Of a DNA stretch of 64,000 bases, positions 34,786 to 47,039 are shown piece after piece. The stretch is from Chloranthus sessilifolius (Eukaryota > Streptophyta > Magnoliopsida > Chloranthales > Chloranthaceae). The notes below the pieces were generated by a model, which ran no database searches, was not told where the DNA came from, and saw only the letters and a list, made by a program, of their open reading frames with translations. The translations under genes and the position numbers were made by a program. The stretch is taken from NCBI GenBank assembly GCA_021018995.1, contig CM037598.1, forward strand, positions 75,410,671 to 75,474,670. Reading direction: 5' to 3'. How positions within the stretch are numbered: position 1 is the first letter of the stretch; every line of letters starts with the position of its first letter.

Positions 34786-34890
34786 CTAGAAGAAATCCTC
34801 TGGAGGTGGCTCCAACTCTTCGCCGGCCGCAAGGTCCGACTCGCCGGGATCAGCGTCTCCTGAAGCCGCGGCAGCTGCTAGTAGTGAACC
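34786..34890 (-). other. LTR micro-ORF segment ending in EPPPEDFF
   Basis: After TACGTCGCAG the - strand frame gives 34 codons with SGDADPGESD and ELEPPPEDFF before the stop. The frame is also open upstream to 34,992. Confidence 0.5.
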
Positions 34891-35884
34891 TGCGACGTAT
34901 AGTCTATAGGGTGAGCTACATCCTAGCTCAATAGGGAACAAACACTGTTGAACATATAAATTATAACTCACATATATTCTATGATATGCCATGCATGATG
35001 TATCTATGCAATTCAGTTTAAAAGCATTTCGTTTCTGATTACTTATATTTTCATTTTCTCAAGAATAATGCTGAAAAGGCCAAAAGCAAAACTTAAACTT
35101 TCAACTTAAGTAATCCCCGAGCAATATAGCATCGAGCCCCGATGAGATACCCTTCATCGCCATCTATATAGACAGTTTTAATGTATTCACGAATACCAAA
35201 TAGTACCCAAGCCCCTTTCCCCTGGGGATTGGTGGCGGGGTTTCACTTGTCTCAATCAACACCCCTGTGCTTACTATGTACTGGATAAGCTCCGTGACCG
35301 CCTCACGGTTTCGCGCCAGACGGGTCCACGGATATCCTGCCGTGTCGGTCGTGGATATCCCGCCACGCCGGTGGGGGTAACCTATCAAACCTCAAATAAC
35401 AAAAATATCGATTGCCTTACATATAGTTATTCACCGTAAGTGTGCTATTTTATTTAGGCCTATGGGACATGATTCAATCCTTGGATACATCCCTGGGATG
35501 TATCCATTTACTTGCATCACACCTGATGCTCTTATCTCTTTACTTCTTCATCCCCTGGGGATGGCTCATTAGTTTACTCTTATGAATGTCACACACACAC
35601 ACACTTTTCACAATCCTTTAAGCAGTAGAATATTTGAATGGAAATTCATATCACTACATACATGCTCTTGTAAAATAAGGTACATGTTCAAGGTGTTCCC
35701 TACCTTAGGTCTCTTATCGATTCAATGCATCAAGGTCCCACTCGGCTCCTTGTGCCCACTTCCATACGTATCACCTATGATACCATTAAACACACTCGAA
35801 ACATTACAAAAGATGTAATGAATAAGTCTCAAGACCCCCCCCTAGAGTCTTGAAGTAAGAATCAAAAGTCAACAAAAACTAGGT

Positions 35885-36312
35885 CAGTCGACTAGTCGAG
35901 TTCCTGGTTCGACTAGTCGAAATCCAACTCGACTAGTCGATTCTCAAAATCGATTAGTCGAGGTCCAATTTTGATTAATCGATTCTCAAAATCGATTAGT
36001 CGAAATCCCCTGTTCTAACTGTCCAATTTTCACTTAAATAATTGATCATACAAAATCGACTAATCGAGTCCAATTCGACTAGTCGAAATCCTTACTCGAC
36101 TAGTCGAAATCCAATTTCGACTGGTCGATTTCCTCCAACCCATTTTTACTCCTCACTGGAGGCTCTCAGTCGACTAGTCGACACCCAACTCGACTAGTCG
36201 AAATTCAAAGTCGACTAATCGAAATTCAATTCGATTAGTCGAATTCGTGGTCATCTGACTTTTCAACTTCTTGGTGAATTTCGATTAATCGAGTCCCAAT
36301 TTCGATTAGTCA
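35885..36312. repeat. Palindrome array, TCGACTAGTCGA type
   Basis: About twenty copies of TCGACTAGTCGA or variants (TCGATTAGTCGA, TCGACTAATCGA). The first steps are 21, 20 and 21 bp. Confidence 0.9.
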
Positions 36313-38059
36313 AAATCCCCAGATTCAGCCTTCTTTGGCTGTTCTTCCCCAATCTTTTCTCAGTTATTTTCTAAGCAATATTCCTACAATTTCCACCCAT
36401 TTTAACCACAATTTATTCTATAAATCTACACCATTTATTTACAAGAATCTCACCTTAAATCAACCTCAAATTGATTTAAATGTAGGGTTGGAGGGTTAGG
36501 GTTTCCAGCCTTTGTCTGAACAGATCCTCCGCTTCGAATCTGGTGCCTTGATCCCAAGAAATCCCCTTCCAACAACTTGCAATAATTCCTCACTAGCTCC
36601 TTTACTCCTCTCTTTCTCTCTCTCTCTCTTCTTTACTCCTCTCAACAACCAAAATATGAAAATTAGGATTTTCAACCCTTTTTATCTTATCTCTTTTCTC
36701 GGTGTGGAGCACATACACACCCGTCGGTGTATGTTACTCTACACACTCCTCTATCTCTCCACTCTTCTACACTGGTTCACACATCACATCCGCTCATCTC
36801 ACCCTAAGTTCATCAATGAACTATCTTATGGTCAAACCTAAGACCAATCGGGCACGGATCCCGAGGTCCTCATTTGACGTGATTTTTTGGGTTATTACAA
36901 AGTCGTACAAATCCCTATCAAAAAGCCCTCAAAGCGGCACAACGGAGTCCTCTAGAAGAAGTCCTCAGGAGGTGGCTACCGCAAGTCCGACTCACCGCCG
37001 GCTCCTCTCAAGCCTCCTGTTGCTAGTAGTGGACCTGCGACGTATAGTCTATAGGGTGAGCTACATCCTAGCTCAATAGGGAACAAAACACAGTTGAACA
37101 TATAAATTATTACCCACATATATTCCATGATATGCCATGCATGATGTGTCTATGCAATTACTGATGAAACAGTTAAAAAGTATTACATTTTACTGGTAGT
37201 TTACTCGTGTCTTTTATTTACTCATGAATAATACTGAAAAGGCCTAAAGCAAAACTTAAACTTTCAACTTAAGTAATCCCTGAGCAATATAGTATCGAGC
37301 CCCGATGAGATACCCATCATCGTCATCTATATAGACACTTTTAACGTATTCCCTAGGAATACAATATAGTACCCAAGCCCCTTTCCCCTGGGGATTGGTG
37401 GCGGGGTTTCACTTGTCTCAAATCAACACCCCTGGGGTGTGCTTACTGTGTACGGATAAGCCTCCGCACTGGCCTACGGTTTCGCCGCCGTATCGGTCAC
37501 GGATATCCTGCCGTGTCAGTCGTGGATATCCCGCCACGTCGGTGGGGTACCCTATCAAACCTCAAATAACAAAAATATCGGTGCCTTATATATAGTTATT
37601 CACCGTGTAAGTGTGCTATCTTATATCAGTTAGGCCCTATCAAACATGATTCAATCTTGGATACATCCCTGGGATATATCCATTCACTTGCATCACACCT
37701 GATGCTCTTATCTCTTTACTTCTTCATCCCCTGGGGATGGCTCATTATAATTACTCTTATGGATGTCACACACACACACTTTTCACAATTCTTAAACAAT
37801 AAAACATTTTGAATTTGAATTCTATATCACTACATACATGCTCTTGTAAAATAAAGTACATGTTCAAGGTGTTCCCTACCTCAAGTCTTGTTTGATCAAC
37901 GCATCAAGGTCCCACGTGGATCCTTGTGCACTAGCTCACACGTACCACCTATGGTACCACATAACATGTGAAATACATCACTAAAGATGTAATCAAGAAG
38001 GTCCAAGACCCTCCAAGAATCTTAAAGTCAAACTCAAAAGTCAACATAAATTAGCTCAG

Positions 38060-38494
38060 TCGATTAATCAAACTCCAAAATCGATTAATCGAAGGTCAAT
38101 ATCGATTAATCGATTCTCAAATCGATTAATCGAGGTTCCCATTCGATTAATCGAAACCCAATTCGATTAATCGAAATTTCCTACCTATCATGTCGATTCT
38201 CAATTCGAGTGATCGAATTTCCAAAATCGATTAATCGACCCCAAAGCGATTAATCGAAATTCTAAATCGATTAATTGAATTCCCATTTCGATTAGTCGAT
38301 TTCTCCAAACTATTTTCTTTCCTCCACTGGAGTTCACTGTAGGTTCCCAGTCGATTAATCGATATTCAAATCGATTAATCGAAATCCAAAGTCGATTAAT
38401 CGAAACTCAGTTCGATTAATCGAACTCGGGTTCCTTGACTTTTCAACTTCTTGGCGAATTTCGATTAATCGAATCTCAATTTCGATTAATCGAA
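38060..38494. repeat. Palindrome array, TCGATTAATCGA type (3' LTR)
   Basis: The counterpart of the array at 48,521-48,981 in the 5' LTR, with two units fewer near its start. Units are mostly perfect. Confidence 0.92.
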
Positions 38495-39062
38495 ATTGCC
38501 AGATATTCTTTGAAATTTCCCCAACCTTTTTCCACTCTTTTTCCTCTACTTTTCTAAACCATTATCCTATAATTTAAACCATTTTTAACTACAATTTACC
38601 CTCTACAACCTATGCATTTTATTCACAAAAATTTACCTTTAATCAATCTCAAATTGATTTCAAATCAAGTGGTTGGAAGGCTAGGGTTCCAGCTTTGGCT
38701 TGAACGGATTCTTTGCGCAGAATCGGCCTCTTTAATGCTTGAATCCCCCTTCCAATCACCCACAATAACTCCTTGCTTGATCACTCTCTTTACTCCTCTC
38801 TCTCTCTCTTCTTTACTTCTCTCTCAACAACCAAAACTATTGATTTTAGGGTTATTAAACCCTTTTATCTCCCCCTTAGCTTGTGTGTTGAGCACATGCA
38901 CCTCGATAGGTGTATGTGACTTTAGATTTACAACACACACCACATAGCCACACAACCCATCACACCCCATGCTAACTATTGGACTTTTATTTGGTCAAAC
39001 CTATGACCGATCGGGCACGGATCTCGAGGTCATAGTTTAGTGTGATTTTTCGGGCTATTACA

Positions 39063-39087
39063 TCCTCCCCACCTTGGGAATTTTCGT
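39063..39087 (-). other. Polypurine tract of the young chromovirus
   Basis: On the - strand AAGGTGGGGAGGA directly precedes the LTR start TGTAATAGCCC. Upstream it reads AAGGACGAAAATTCCC, the usual end of Tekay-type internal regions. Confidence 0.8.
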
Positions 39088-39572
39088 CCTTAAAAATAAC
39101 CCAAGGTTCGTCGGTCTGGGTGTCTCCCCCCCCCACACTCTCAGGTGAGGTGGTCTAGTAGGCTCAGACGCATACAGATAGTTATAATATACAAGCATCT
39201 AACTTAAATGTTGATGAATTAAAACAATTTACACAAAAATTTTGGATTTCTATTAATATCAGAAAATTTTTACAAGGCGCCACATGAGTTGGCATACAAA
39301 ATATACATGTATACAATCATGACTCATACAAAGAAAGAGCAGGTCGGATGGTGGAGCAGTGCTCCATCTGACGGTACACGGGTCAGTGTGGTCTGAGCTG
39401 GGTCAGGTCATGTGGTGGAGACGGTGGTGGAGTAGTCCGGTGAGAGTAGCGGCTGAGGCTGCAGTGTCTCGGTCGGCGGAGTGGAGGTAGATGTGGAAGG
39501 AGCCGGGTCTGTAGTGGCAGTGGTGGGATGGAAGACGGGTCCTCGGTGGAAGGCTGTGCGTCGGCGGTAGGA

Positions 39573-40649
39573 TCAGGTGGGTGTAGTGGGCGCGGAGTGG
39601 GCTGGCGGTGTCGGTGAGGCTGCTGTGTGAGAGGTGGCCCTCTCCACTAAAGGCTCGGCTGGGTGTGCCCCACCCACGGGTGGGTCCTGCTGTGGTGGTG
39701 GTGGCGGTGCGACTGCTGCTGGTGCTGCTGCTGCTGGAGCGGGACCCGGAGCAGGTAGGGTCTGCTTAAGCAGGTTGTAGCTACGAGTCCATGAAGACAT
39801 GGAGAACGTCTTCACGCAATCCATAGCCCTCACCTCGTGAGGTGAGATGGTGTAGGAGGGATTGTTGGAGTAGCACTCCAACATGCTCGAGATGAGGCGA
39901 GCATAGGGCATCTTCTCCTTGGGTCGGAGGTTGCCTTTCATCAGTTTGCCCTTTATGTACCTCATCCCCTCGAGGACGAGCATGGTGGCATCAAACCACC
40001 GGCCACAGAAGGCCGCGTAAAGTGCCTGTTGCACTTTTTCCACGCGCTCGGTATTGTGGCGCATAGGGTAGAGATTACACTTGATCACCGAGTCAAGCAT
40101 CCACATATAGTGGGGAAGGTCAACCCTCTTTATGGAGGATCCCGACCCCTTTTTCCCGTTTGTCATGCGGGTCATGATCTCTTCAAATCTCACTTCCTCT
40201 TCAAAGGGTGGGAAGAGGGTGGTCTCGGGTGTGAAGTCGAGGTAGCATTCAAGCACCTCGTGTATGTGACGACGAGTGATCGTGTACTTTCGACCCTCGA
40301 TGGTGGTCTTGATCACATCATCGGTCGAGCCATCCGCAAGCCCTTGGTAGAATAATCTCACCAATCTAGGGTAGTAAGAACCCCGGATTGGTTTGAGAAG
40401 GTTGCCGAGACCGGCGTTGTTGAGGTAGTTTCGAGCCCATTGGGTCTTGCCCGGTACATCAGGATTTGTGAATAGGGTTGGGTCAATAATGTATTCGACC
40501 TCAAAGGTCTTTGCAGTCCACCATTCATTTGGTTGCACCACGTTAGTGGGTGGTGGGGGCATGGGGGTCGATTCGCGTGAAGACTCGCGCGAAGATGCGC
40601 TCGTCGAACTAGAGGTGGTCTCCGATGCCGACGGTGATGGAGTCCTCAC
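39573..40649 (-). CDS. Extra sense ORF after pol; putative plant transposon protein-like domain
   Basis: An open frame of 358 codons on the element's own strand, between the palindrome array and the 3' LTR. Residues 1-35 are Ser/Pro-rich. About 40-290 form a compact domain: NEWWTAKTFEVEYIID, YYPRLVRLFYQGL, TITRRHIHEVLECYL, VIKCNLYPMRHNTE, then MPYARLISSMLE. The rest is Ala/Pro/Gln-rich and probably disordered. The layout (a retained arm/face helix pair, then NLYPMRHNTER and a helical middle) resembles the plant-specific putative plant transposon protein domain family found in many retroelements. A related but decayed copy sits at the same place in the element at 52,138-62,407 (60,233-61,486). 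The biochemical role is unknown. Coding text may start further upstream (up to about 40,745). A TATA-like box lies at 40,969-40,982. Confidence 0.7.
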   Translation of the reverse strand: MRTPSPSASETTSSSTSASSRESSRESTPMPPPPTNVVQPNEWWTAKTFEVEYIIDPTLFTNPDVPGKTQWARNYLNNAGLGNLLKPIRGSYYPRLVRLFYQGLADGSTDDVIKTTIEGRKYTITRRHIHEVLECYLDFTPETTLFPPFEEEVRFEEIMTRMTNGKKGSGSSIKRVDLPHYMWMLDSVIKCNLYPMRHNTERVEKVQQALYAAFCGRWFDATMLVLEGMRYIKGKLMKGNLRPKEKMPYARLISSMLECYSNNPSYTISPHEVRAMDCVKTFSMSSWTRSYNLLKQTLPAPGPAPAAAAPAAVAPPPPPQQDPPVGGAHPAEPLVERATSHTAASPTPPAHSAPTTPT

Positions 40650-40968
40650 CGGCGATGGTGTAGGTGGTGGTGGCGCGGCGTTCTTTCACCGAACCGGGAG
40701 CTTAGAGGTTGCCTTCTTCGAAGACAACCGGGTTTTGGGCGGCATGGTTGGTGAAATAGTAAGAATCTAGGGTTTTTATAGCTCAATTGGAAAGAAAAGG
40801 TACAATTCTAGGGTTTACCTTAGGTTTCGATCCGAAATGGGGCGATCTTGGTCAGAAATCAACGGAGAATGCTCAAAACCCTAGCTCGGATGGATGGCCG
40901 GAGAAGAAGGAGAAAAGGCGCTCGAAAACTCAAAGTGTAAATGATTCGAATGGGAAAGAAAATCCCTA

Positions 40969-40982
40969 ATTTTATATATATA
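40969..40982 (-). promoter_or_regulatory. TATA-like box between palindrome array and extra ORF
   Basis: On the - strand TATATATATAAAA lies about 10 bp downstream of the last palindrome and about 225-320 bp before the likely starts of the extra ORF. The older sister element has TTTATAATGG in the same relation to its array (59,971). Confidence 0.55.
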
Positions 40983-40991
40983 GGCTCCGCC

Positions 40992-41760
40992 TCAATTAAT
41001 CGAAATCCAGAATCGATTAATCGAGATTTCAAACTAGGTTAAGCCGCGTAAAATCGATTAATCGATTTCCCAAATCGATTAATCGAAAGTCAAATTCGAT
41101 TAATCGAAACCATTTCGATTAATCGAAATCGTATATGTTTAAAATTTTAAGTTTTTTGAGCTCACTGGCGTGAGCCAGTCGATTAATCGAAATCCATTTT
41201 GATTAATCGAAATTTCAAAATCGATTAATCGAAATTCACTTCGATTAATCGAAATCGTGTAGTAACTTCCAAAATTTTTAGGGTTCCTTAAGTTATTCGA
41301 TTAATCGAATTCCACTTCGATTAATCGAATTTTCAAATCGATTAATCGAATTTCACTTCGATAATCGAAATCGTTCCTCTGACTTCATATTTCTTCCAAG
41401 TCCCTTTAGTAATTCAATTAATTGAACTTCCAGTTCGATTAATCGAAATCCCAAATTGATTAATCGAATCCTCCTCGATTAATCAAAATTTCATTTTTTC
41501 CTTCCTAATTCCTTCTAACATTCTCAGTTTATTCAATTAATTGAATGCTCAATTCGATTAATCGAATTCCCAAAATCGATTAATCGATCCCAAATCGATT
41601 AATCAAAATTATAACTCGATCAATCAAAATTGCATTCTATGTCTGTTCTAACTCTTATTCAAATTTCCAGTCACTGGCAGGTGCCAGTCGACTAATCGAA
41701 CAAAATCGATTAATCAAAATTCCAAATCGATTAATCGATTTGAAATTCGATTAATTGGTT
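40992..41760. repeat. Internal palindrome array, TCGATTAATCGA type
   Basis: About thirty copies of TCGATTAATCGA or near variants, in runs spaced 19-21 bp. The same palindrome is used in the LTRs of this element. It lies between the end of pol (41,974) and the TATA-like box of the extra ORF. Confidence 0.92.
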
Positions 41761-41973
41761 TTGCCCAATTTCTGCAGATTTTCAAGTTCTTTGTTTCTTT
41801 GACTTCTTTTTGGTAGTTTATGACATCAAGTGGTTCATAATTCCATAGAAATACATACACTTGGTCATGTACATACTAAATCTGTTCCTTTAATCATACT
41901 TTGATCAAAACTTCCATTGAATTACAAGTATCGTAGAGATTCCACAAATATGGTTGTGGTTTACATTGGATTC

Positions 41974-43420
41974 TCACGTCCTTGGAAACAAGGTTGGATA
42001 TTGTTCTTTCACATCGGCCTCTCGTTCCCAAGTAGCCTCTTCTTTTGGATGATTGTTCCACCGAACAAGCACTAAGGGAATCACTTTAGTGCGCAGTACT
42101 TGTTCCTTTCGATCCAAGATTTCCACTGGTTCCTCTATCATGCTCATGTCCTCACACATCTCCATAGGTTGTTTTCCTAACACGTGAGATGGATCATTTA
42201 CATACTTTCTGAGCATTGATATGTGGAAAACGTTATGCACTCGATCAAACAGCGGTGGTAAACCAATGCGATATGCAACTTCACCTACGCGTCCCAAAAT
42301 TTCAAATGGTCCATCATAATGTGGGCTTAACTTCCCTCTCTTGCCAAATCTCATTACGCCTTTCATAGGTGACACTTTCACAAACACGTGCTCACCCACT
42401 TTATAGTCGACACTAGTCCGCTTCATGTCGGCGTAACTTTTCTGTCTACTCTGTGCTGACTTTAGCCTTTCTCTGATGATTCGAACGATGGTGGCGTTGT
42501 CTTCAAGTAGTTTTGGCCCTAACACAAATTTCTCACCTGTTTCCTCCCAATTGAGGGGTGATTTGCATCGTCGTCCGTACAGAGCTTCATACGGTGCCAT
42601 GCCAATGCTCGTTTGGAAACTGTTGTTGTATGCGAATTCGAGCAACGGTAGATACTCGTCCCAGTATCCTTGCATATCTAGCATGCACGCTCTGAGCATG
42701 TCTTCTATCACATGGTTCACTCGCTCTGTTTGCCCATCAGTTTGAGGATGGAAAGCTGAACTAAAGTCTAGTCGTGTTCCCATTCCTTCTTGAAATTTCT
42801 TCCAAAACTTGGACGTATATAGTGGATCACGATCTGAAACTATGCTGCTTGGAATCCCATGTAACTTTACGATCTCCTTCATGTATAAGTCTGCCAGTCT
42901 TCCTGCAGTATACATAGTATTGTACGGCAAAAAGTGCACTGATTTGGTCAATCGGTCCACGACGACCCAAATGGCATTGTGCTTCTTGGCAGTACGGGGC
43001 AATCCAACAATGAAATCCATCGAGATTGATTCTCATTTCCATTCTGGGATTGGTAAAGGCTGCATTAGTCCCGCAGGATGTCTATGATCAATCTTCACTT
43101 GCTGACAAGTCAAACACTGTGACACGTATTCAGCCACGTCTTGCTTCAGTCCTCTCCACCAGTAGTTCTTTTTCAAGTCTTGATACATTTTGGTGCTACC
43201 AGGGTGGATAGCATAATTTGACTTATGGGCCTCATCAAGAATCGTTCGTCTTAGATCGGCATTGTGCGGAATGCATAGACGACCCTTAAAAAATAAAGAA
43301 CCATCTTCTTTAACTGAGAAGTCCGACCTGATGCCTTCACTCACGTCTTGATGAATCTTTGTTAATGCCGGATCTTTCATCTGTAAATCGTGGATGTGCT
43401 CAAATATCACTGGCTTTACC
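41974..43420 (-). pseudogene. Chromovirus integrase with C-terminal chromodomain
   Basis: The - strand order is zinc-binding HHCC part (HPGSTKMYQDLKKNYWWRG, CLTCQQVK), catalytic core with [38 protein letters not shown] and SSAFHPQTDGQTERVN, then the GPY/F-like part (YDGPFEILGRVGEVAYRI) and a chromodomain-like end (VLVRWNNHPKEEATWE). The C-terminal chromodomain places it among chromoviruses, whose integrases are thought to tether to chromatin. Nearly whole, but part of a broken pol. Confidence 0.85.
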
Positions 43421-44110
43421 GATATGTGAGCCAAAAAGGATCCGGTGGCTTTTGACTCAATGTTCGCATCGTAGAATGCCAGGTCTTCCAATAATTTCCA
43501 TCGGTGCATACCCAAAACCAAACAAGCTAACTGAGCTGAACCCTTCTGACTCAATGCATCGACTACTACATTCGCCTTGCCTGGATGGTATTGTATGGAG
43601 CAATCGTAATCCTTGAGGAATTCCATCCACCTGCGCTGTCTCATGTTGAGCTCTTCCTATGTAAACAAGTATCAGAGGCTCTTATGATCGGTGAAAATTT
43701 TAAAAGTCTCACCATACAAGTAATGTCTCCAAATCTTCAGCGCAAAAATGGTTGCTGCTAGTTCCAAGTCATGAGTCGGGTAATTTTTCTCGTGTTCTTT
43801 CAGCTGTCTTGATCCGTAAGCTATCACCTTCTTGTGTTGGTTGAGTACACAACCAAGGCCATTGTATGACGCGTCGCTGTACACGGCGTATCCTCCACTG
43901 CCTGAAGGAATCGCTAACACTGGAGCCGAAGTGAGTCTCATTTTGAGTTCTTGAAAACTCTTCTCGCATGCCTCACTCCACTCAAATCTTGAATCTTTTT
44001 GTGTCAGCTTTGTGAGAGGTCCCGATATCTTTGAAAACCCCTCGACGAAACGTCGATAATAGCCTGCTAAGCCCAGAAAACTTTGGACATCGGTCACTGT
44101 CTTTGGTTGC
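43400..44110 (-). pseudogene. Chromovirus RNase H region
   Basis: Recognisable parts are [20 protein letters not shown] (thumb/connection), [36 protein letters not shown], and the end with [20 protein letters not shown]. It is part of pol between RT and integrase. Lightly damaged. Confidence 0.85.
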
Positions 44111-45430
44111 TCCCATTAAACCACTGCTTCTATCTTTGCTGGATCTATAGTGACACCATGCTTTGAGACGACATGTCCCAAAAAGCTAACCTCTTCCAAC
44201 CAAAACTCACATTTGCTGAGTTTGGCATACAATTGGTGTTCTCGTAGCGTCTGTAGAGCAATCCTCAAATGTTCTTCGTGTTCCATCTTGGATTTGGAGT
44301 ATATCAATATATCATCAACGAATACTACGACGCAGGAGTCCAAGTGTGGTTTAAACACTCGGTTCATCAGATCCATAAATGACGCCGGAGCATTCGTCAA
44401 TCCAAACGGCATCACAAGGAATTCATAGTGTCCATACCGTGTCCGGAAAGCTGTCTTCTGGATGTCCTCTGCCTTGACTCGCAACTGATGATATCCAGAT
44501 CTCAGGTCGATCTTGGAAAAATACCTTGCTCCTTGCAGTTGGTCGAATAGATCGTCAATTCTAGGCAAAGGGTAGCGGTTCTTCACAGTGAGTTTGTTCG
44601 ATTGTCTATAGTCAATGCATAGCCGCATTGACCCATCCTTCTTCTTGACAAACAAGACCGGTGCTCCCCATGGAGACACGCTCGGTCTAACAAACCCCTT
44701 GTCCATAAGCTCTTGTAGTTGTTCCTTTAACTCCTTTAACTCAGCAGGAGTCATTCTATAAGGCGCTTTCGAAATAGGCTCCGTTCCCGGTGCTAAGTCA
44801 ATGGCGAATTCCACCTCTCTCTCTGGAGGTAATCCAGGTAATTCCTCTGGAAACACGTCGGCGAAGTCTCGCACAACTGCTATCTCTGAAATGACATTCT
44901 TTTCTTCCTTGTCCTCCTTTAAGAAAGCCAAGTATCCACTGCAACCCTTTCTGATAATTTTCTCGTCCTTTATTGCTGAGATCAGTGGCACAGATGACGA
45001 CCTCACTCCTTGAAACCGAAATGATCTTCTTGTGTTGGGTTTGAAAATGACTACCTTGTTCTTGCAATTGACGGTTGCACAATGATGCGCCAACCAGTCC
45101 ATGCCAAGGATCACATCGAACCCTTGCATGTCTAACAGTATCAACTTTGCTTCCAATTCGTGCACCTCTAGGTCTCGAACTGCTACAATGATGGATTTGC
45201 AAGCTAACTCCGTGTCTACTAACTCTCCAGTCGGAATAGACAGAGATAGGACGAAGTCCAACGCCTCTGGAACAATCTTCATCTTCTTGGCGAAACGTGG
45301 AGTGACGAATGAGTGGGTAGACCCTGGGTCTATCAACACTCTAGCGTCATATCCAACAAAGCATCCTTTTTCATATATAGTTAAAGTACCTATAGTATAC
45401 ATACATACATACAATAATTTACACATCAAA
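44110..45430 (-). pseudogene. Chromovirus protease and reverse transcriptase region
   Basis: The N-terminal part has the aspartic protease wording ([35 protein letters not shown]). RT follows: [84 protein letters not shown], then [20 protein letters not shown]. This wording is characteristic of the Tekay/Del branch of chromoviruses. It reads as one long segment with few breaks. Confidence 0.9.
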
Positions 45431-45514
45431 ATACACCCTTAATTCACATATAGATTTAGTATTGAGAAAAGGAATCTATACCATTCCTAATGCATGCACC
45501 TTCTCTATCTAAAA

Positions 45515-46940
45515 TTTTAATGAAACGGGATTTTCTTTAATTTAAAAAGGGTCTCACCTTGGATGACGTCATGCACGTTCCTCCTCTCGAAAGCGGATCG
45601 CATAGGCTCTCCCCTGAACGATCGGCTTCCTTGCTTGAATGGGTCGTGGTGCTGCAACTGAAGCCGTCTTTCTTTATCCGTCTCGAGGCAATCCTTGATT
45701 AAGTGGCCCACCTTGCCACATCGGAAACAATCCCTAGTTCCCGTTCTGCAATCCACTGTCCTATGAGGCTTGCCACACTTGGCGCAAATCTCTCGAGGCG
45801 CGAAAGAAACAGTACGAGAACCCTGTGTGATAGTGGCACCAGTAGACATGGCAGGGCTCTCATAGCGTAAAGGTCTCCCCGATGCAAGTAGTGGAAACCT
45901 CTGTTGGTGTTGTTGTTGCACCGGTCTTCCAAAACCTCCCTGAAACTGTGGTCTCTGATTTTGGGCCACGAACCTCAGCTTTTTGTTCACCGGTTCATAG
46001 GTCCCCGTCCTTCCTTGTTCATTTCCTCCTCGCTGCTGCTCTCTCTGTCTATATCTATTTGTATTTTCCTCTTCCACAACCAATGCCTTACTCATGACCT
46101 CTTCATAGGTCCTCAGCTGAAATGGAGCTATGCCTCCCCTAACCTCAGGCTTCAAACCTTGCTGAAACCTCTTGGATTTCATCACTTCGGTAGCGACGTA
46201 ATCAAGAGCAAAACGGGCAAGTCGTAGAAACTCCACCCCATATTCTCTCACTGTCATTCTCCCTTGCACTAATTGTAGAAATTGTATTTCAAGCTGATTC
46301 CTCACCACTTCCGAAAAATATTGTTTGTTGAACTCCTCAACAAACTCCTCCCAAGTCCAAGGCAACTCTGGGGTCTCCTGAGCCCGAGTCCGTATCACGG
46401 ACTTCCACCAAGGCCCAGCCTCCCCATCCAACATATAAGCTGCCCATCTCACACTCTCATCTTCCGTGCATGTCAGCACGCTAAAGACTTTCTCCATCTC
46501 CATAAGTCAGTTCTCGGCGGCCATTGTGTCTGCTTGCCCAGAAAATGAAGGAGGTATCATCCTCCTAAACTCTGTAAAGGATGAGGGCACAGGGAGCGCA
46601 GGTCCTACAGGTGGAGTAAGTGGCTGTTGTTCTCTTGACGCATGAGCTGCAAAGGATGCGGCTTGTTGTGCCATGGCAGCTGCCATAGTCTCCATAGTGT
46701 GCATCATCCTTTGTCGCTCCTCTCTATCTTCTTGTCTTTCTCTCACTGTCTCTTGTTCTCTTAGATCTTGATCCTGTCGATCTCGATCCTCTTCATCATG
46801 CTGTCAACTACTACTGCCCCCTGGGGCCTCAGTACCTCCTAAAGGCACTCTATTAGTAGGAGAGATGTAATCATCTCCACTACGTAGACTCCTCTGTTAG
46901 CCTCCCCTTGGTCGGCCTCTTCCTCTAGATGACATTTGCG
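45515..46940 (-). pseudogene. Chromovirus gag region
   Basis: It begins near 46,935 (an SSRGRGRPRG-like start), has an MMHTMETMAAAMAQQAA helical part, then the retrotransposon gag domain (DGEAGPWWKSVI, WTWEEFVEEFNKQYF, QGRMTVREYGVEFLRLARFA, RFQQGLKPEVRGGI), and ends with two zinc-knuckle-like motifs, CAKCGKPHRTVDC and CFRCGKVGHLIKDC. Gag would form the particle and bind RNA. Slightly damaged. Confidence 0.85.
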
Positions 46941-47026
46941 GCTGCATTTGAAACTAAAGTTTCGTTAGCAGAAGCCCCTATGTTCTGACCAAAAGAATAA
47001 TTGTCAGAATTGTTAAAAGAAAAATG

Positions 47027-47039
47027 CTTTGATACCAAC
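47027..47039 (-). other. Primer-binding site, initiator Met tRNA type
   Basis: On the - strand TTGGTATCAAAGC follows the 5' LTR end directly. It is close to the initiator-methionine tRNA site TGGTATCAGAGC commonly used by plant Ty3/gypsy elements. Confidence 0.85.

Larger units (their letters stand above)
34421..36899 (-). mobile_element. Solo LTR nested in the 3' LTR
   Basis: TGTGACAGCCC ... GGGTTATTACA, 2,479 bp, flanked by AAGCC (34,416-34,420) and AAGTC (36,900-36,904). It is related to its host LTR, but its array uses TCGACTAGTCGA rather than TCGATTAATCGA, so it belongs to a sister subfamily. Confidence 0.85.
34114..39062 (-). repeat. 3' LTR of the young chromovirus, split by a solo LTR
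   Basis: It starts TGTGATAGCCC and ends GGGCTATTACA. Without the nested unit (34,421-36,899 plus target copy) it is about 2.47 kb against 2.53 kb for the 5' LTR. Confidence 0.85.

Noticed and set aside
35582-35818. Small + strand frame in the nested LTR
   Set aside because: It is opposite to the LTR's orientation, not kept in sister LTRs, and has no recognisable content.
40029-40770. + strand frames of about 107 codons over the extra ORF
   Set aside because: Both are antisense shadows of the 358-codon ORF, which has a homologue at 60,233-61,486.
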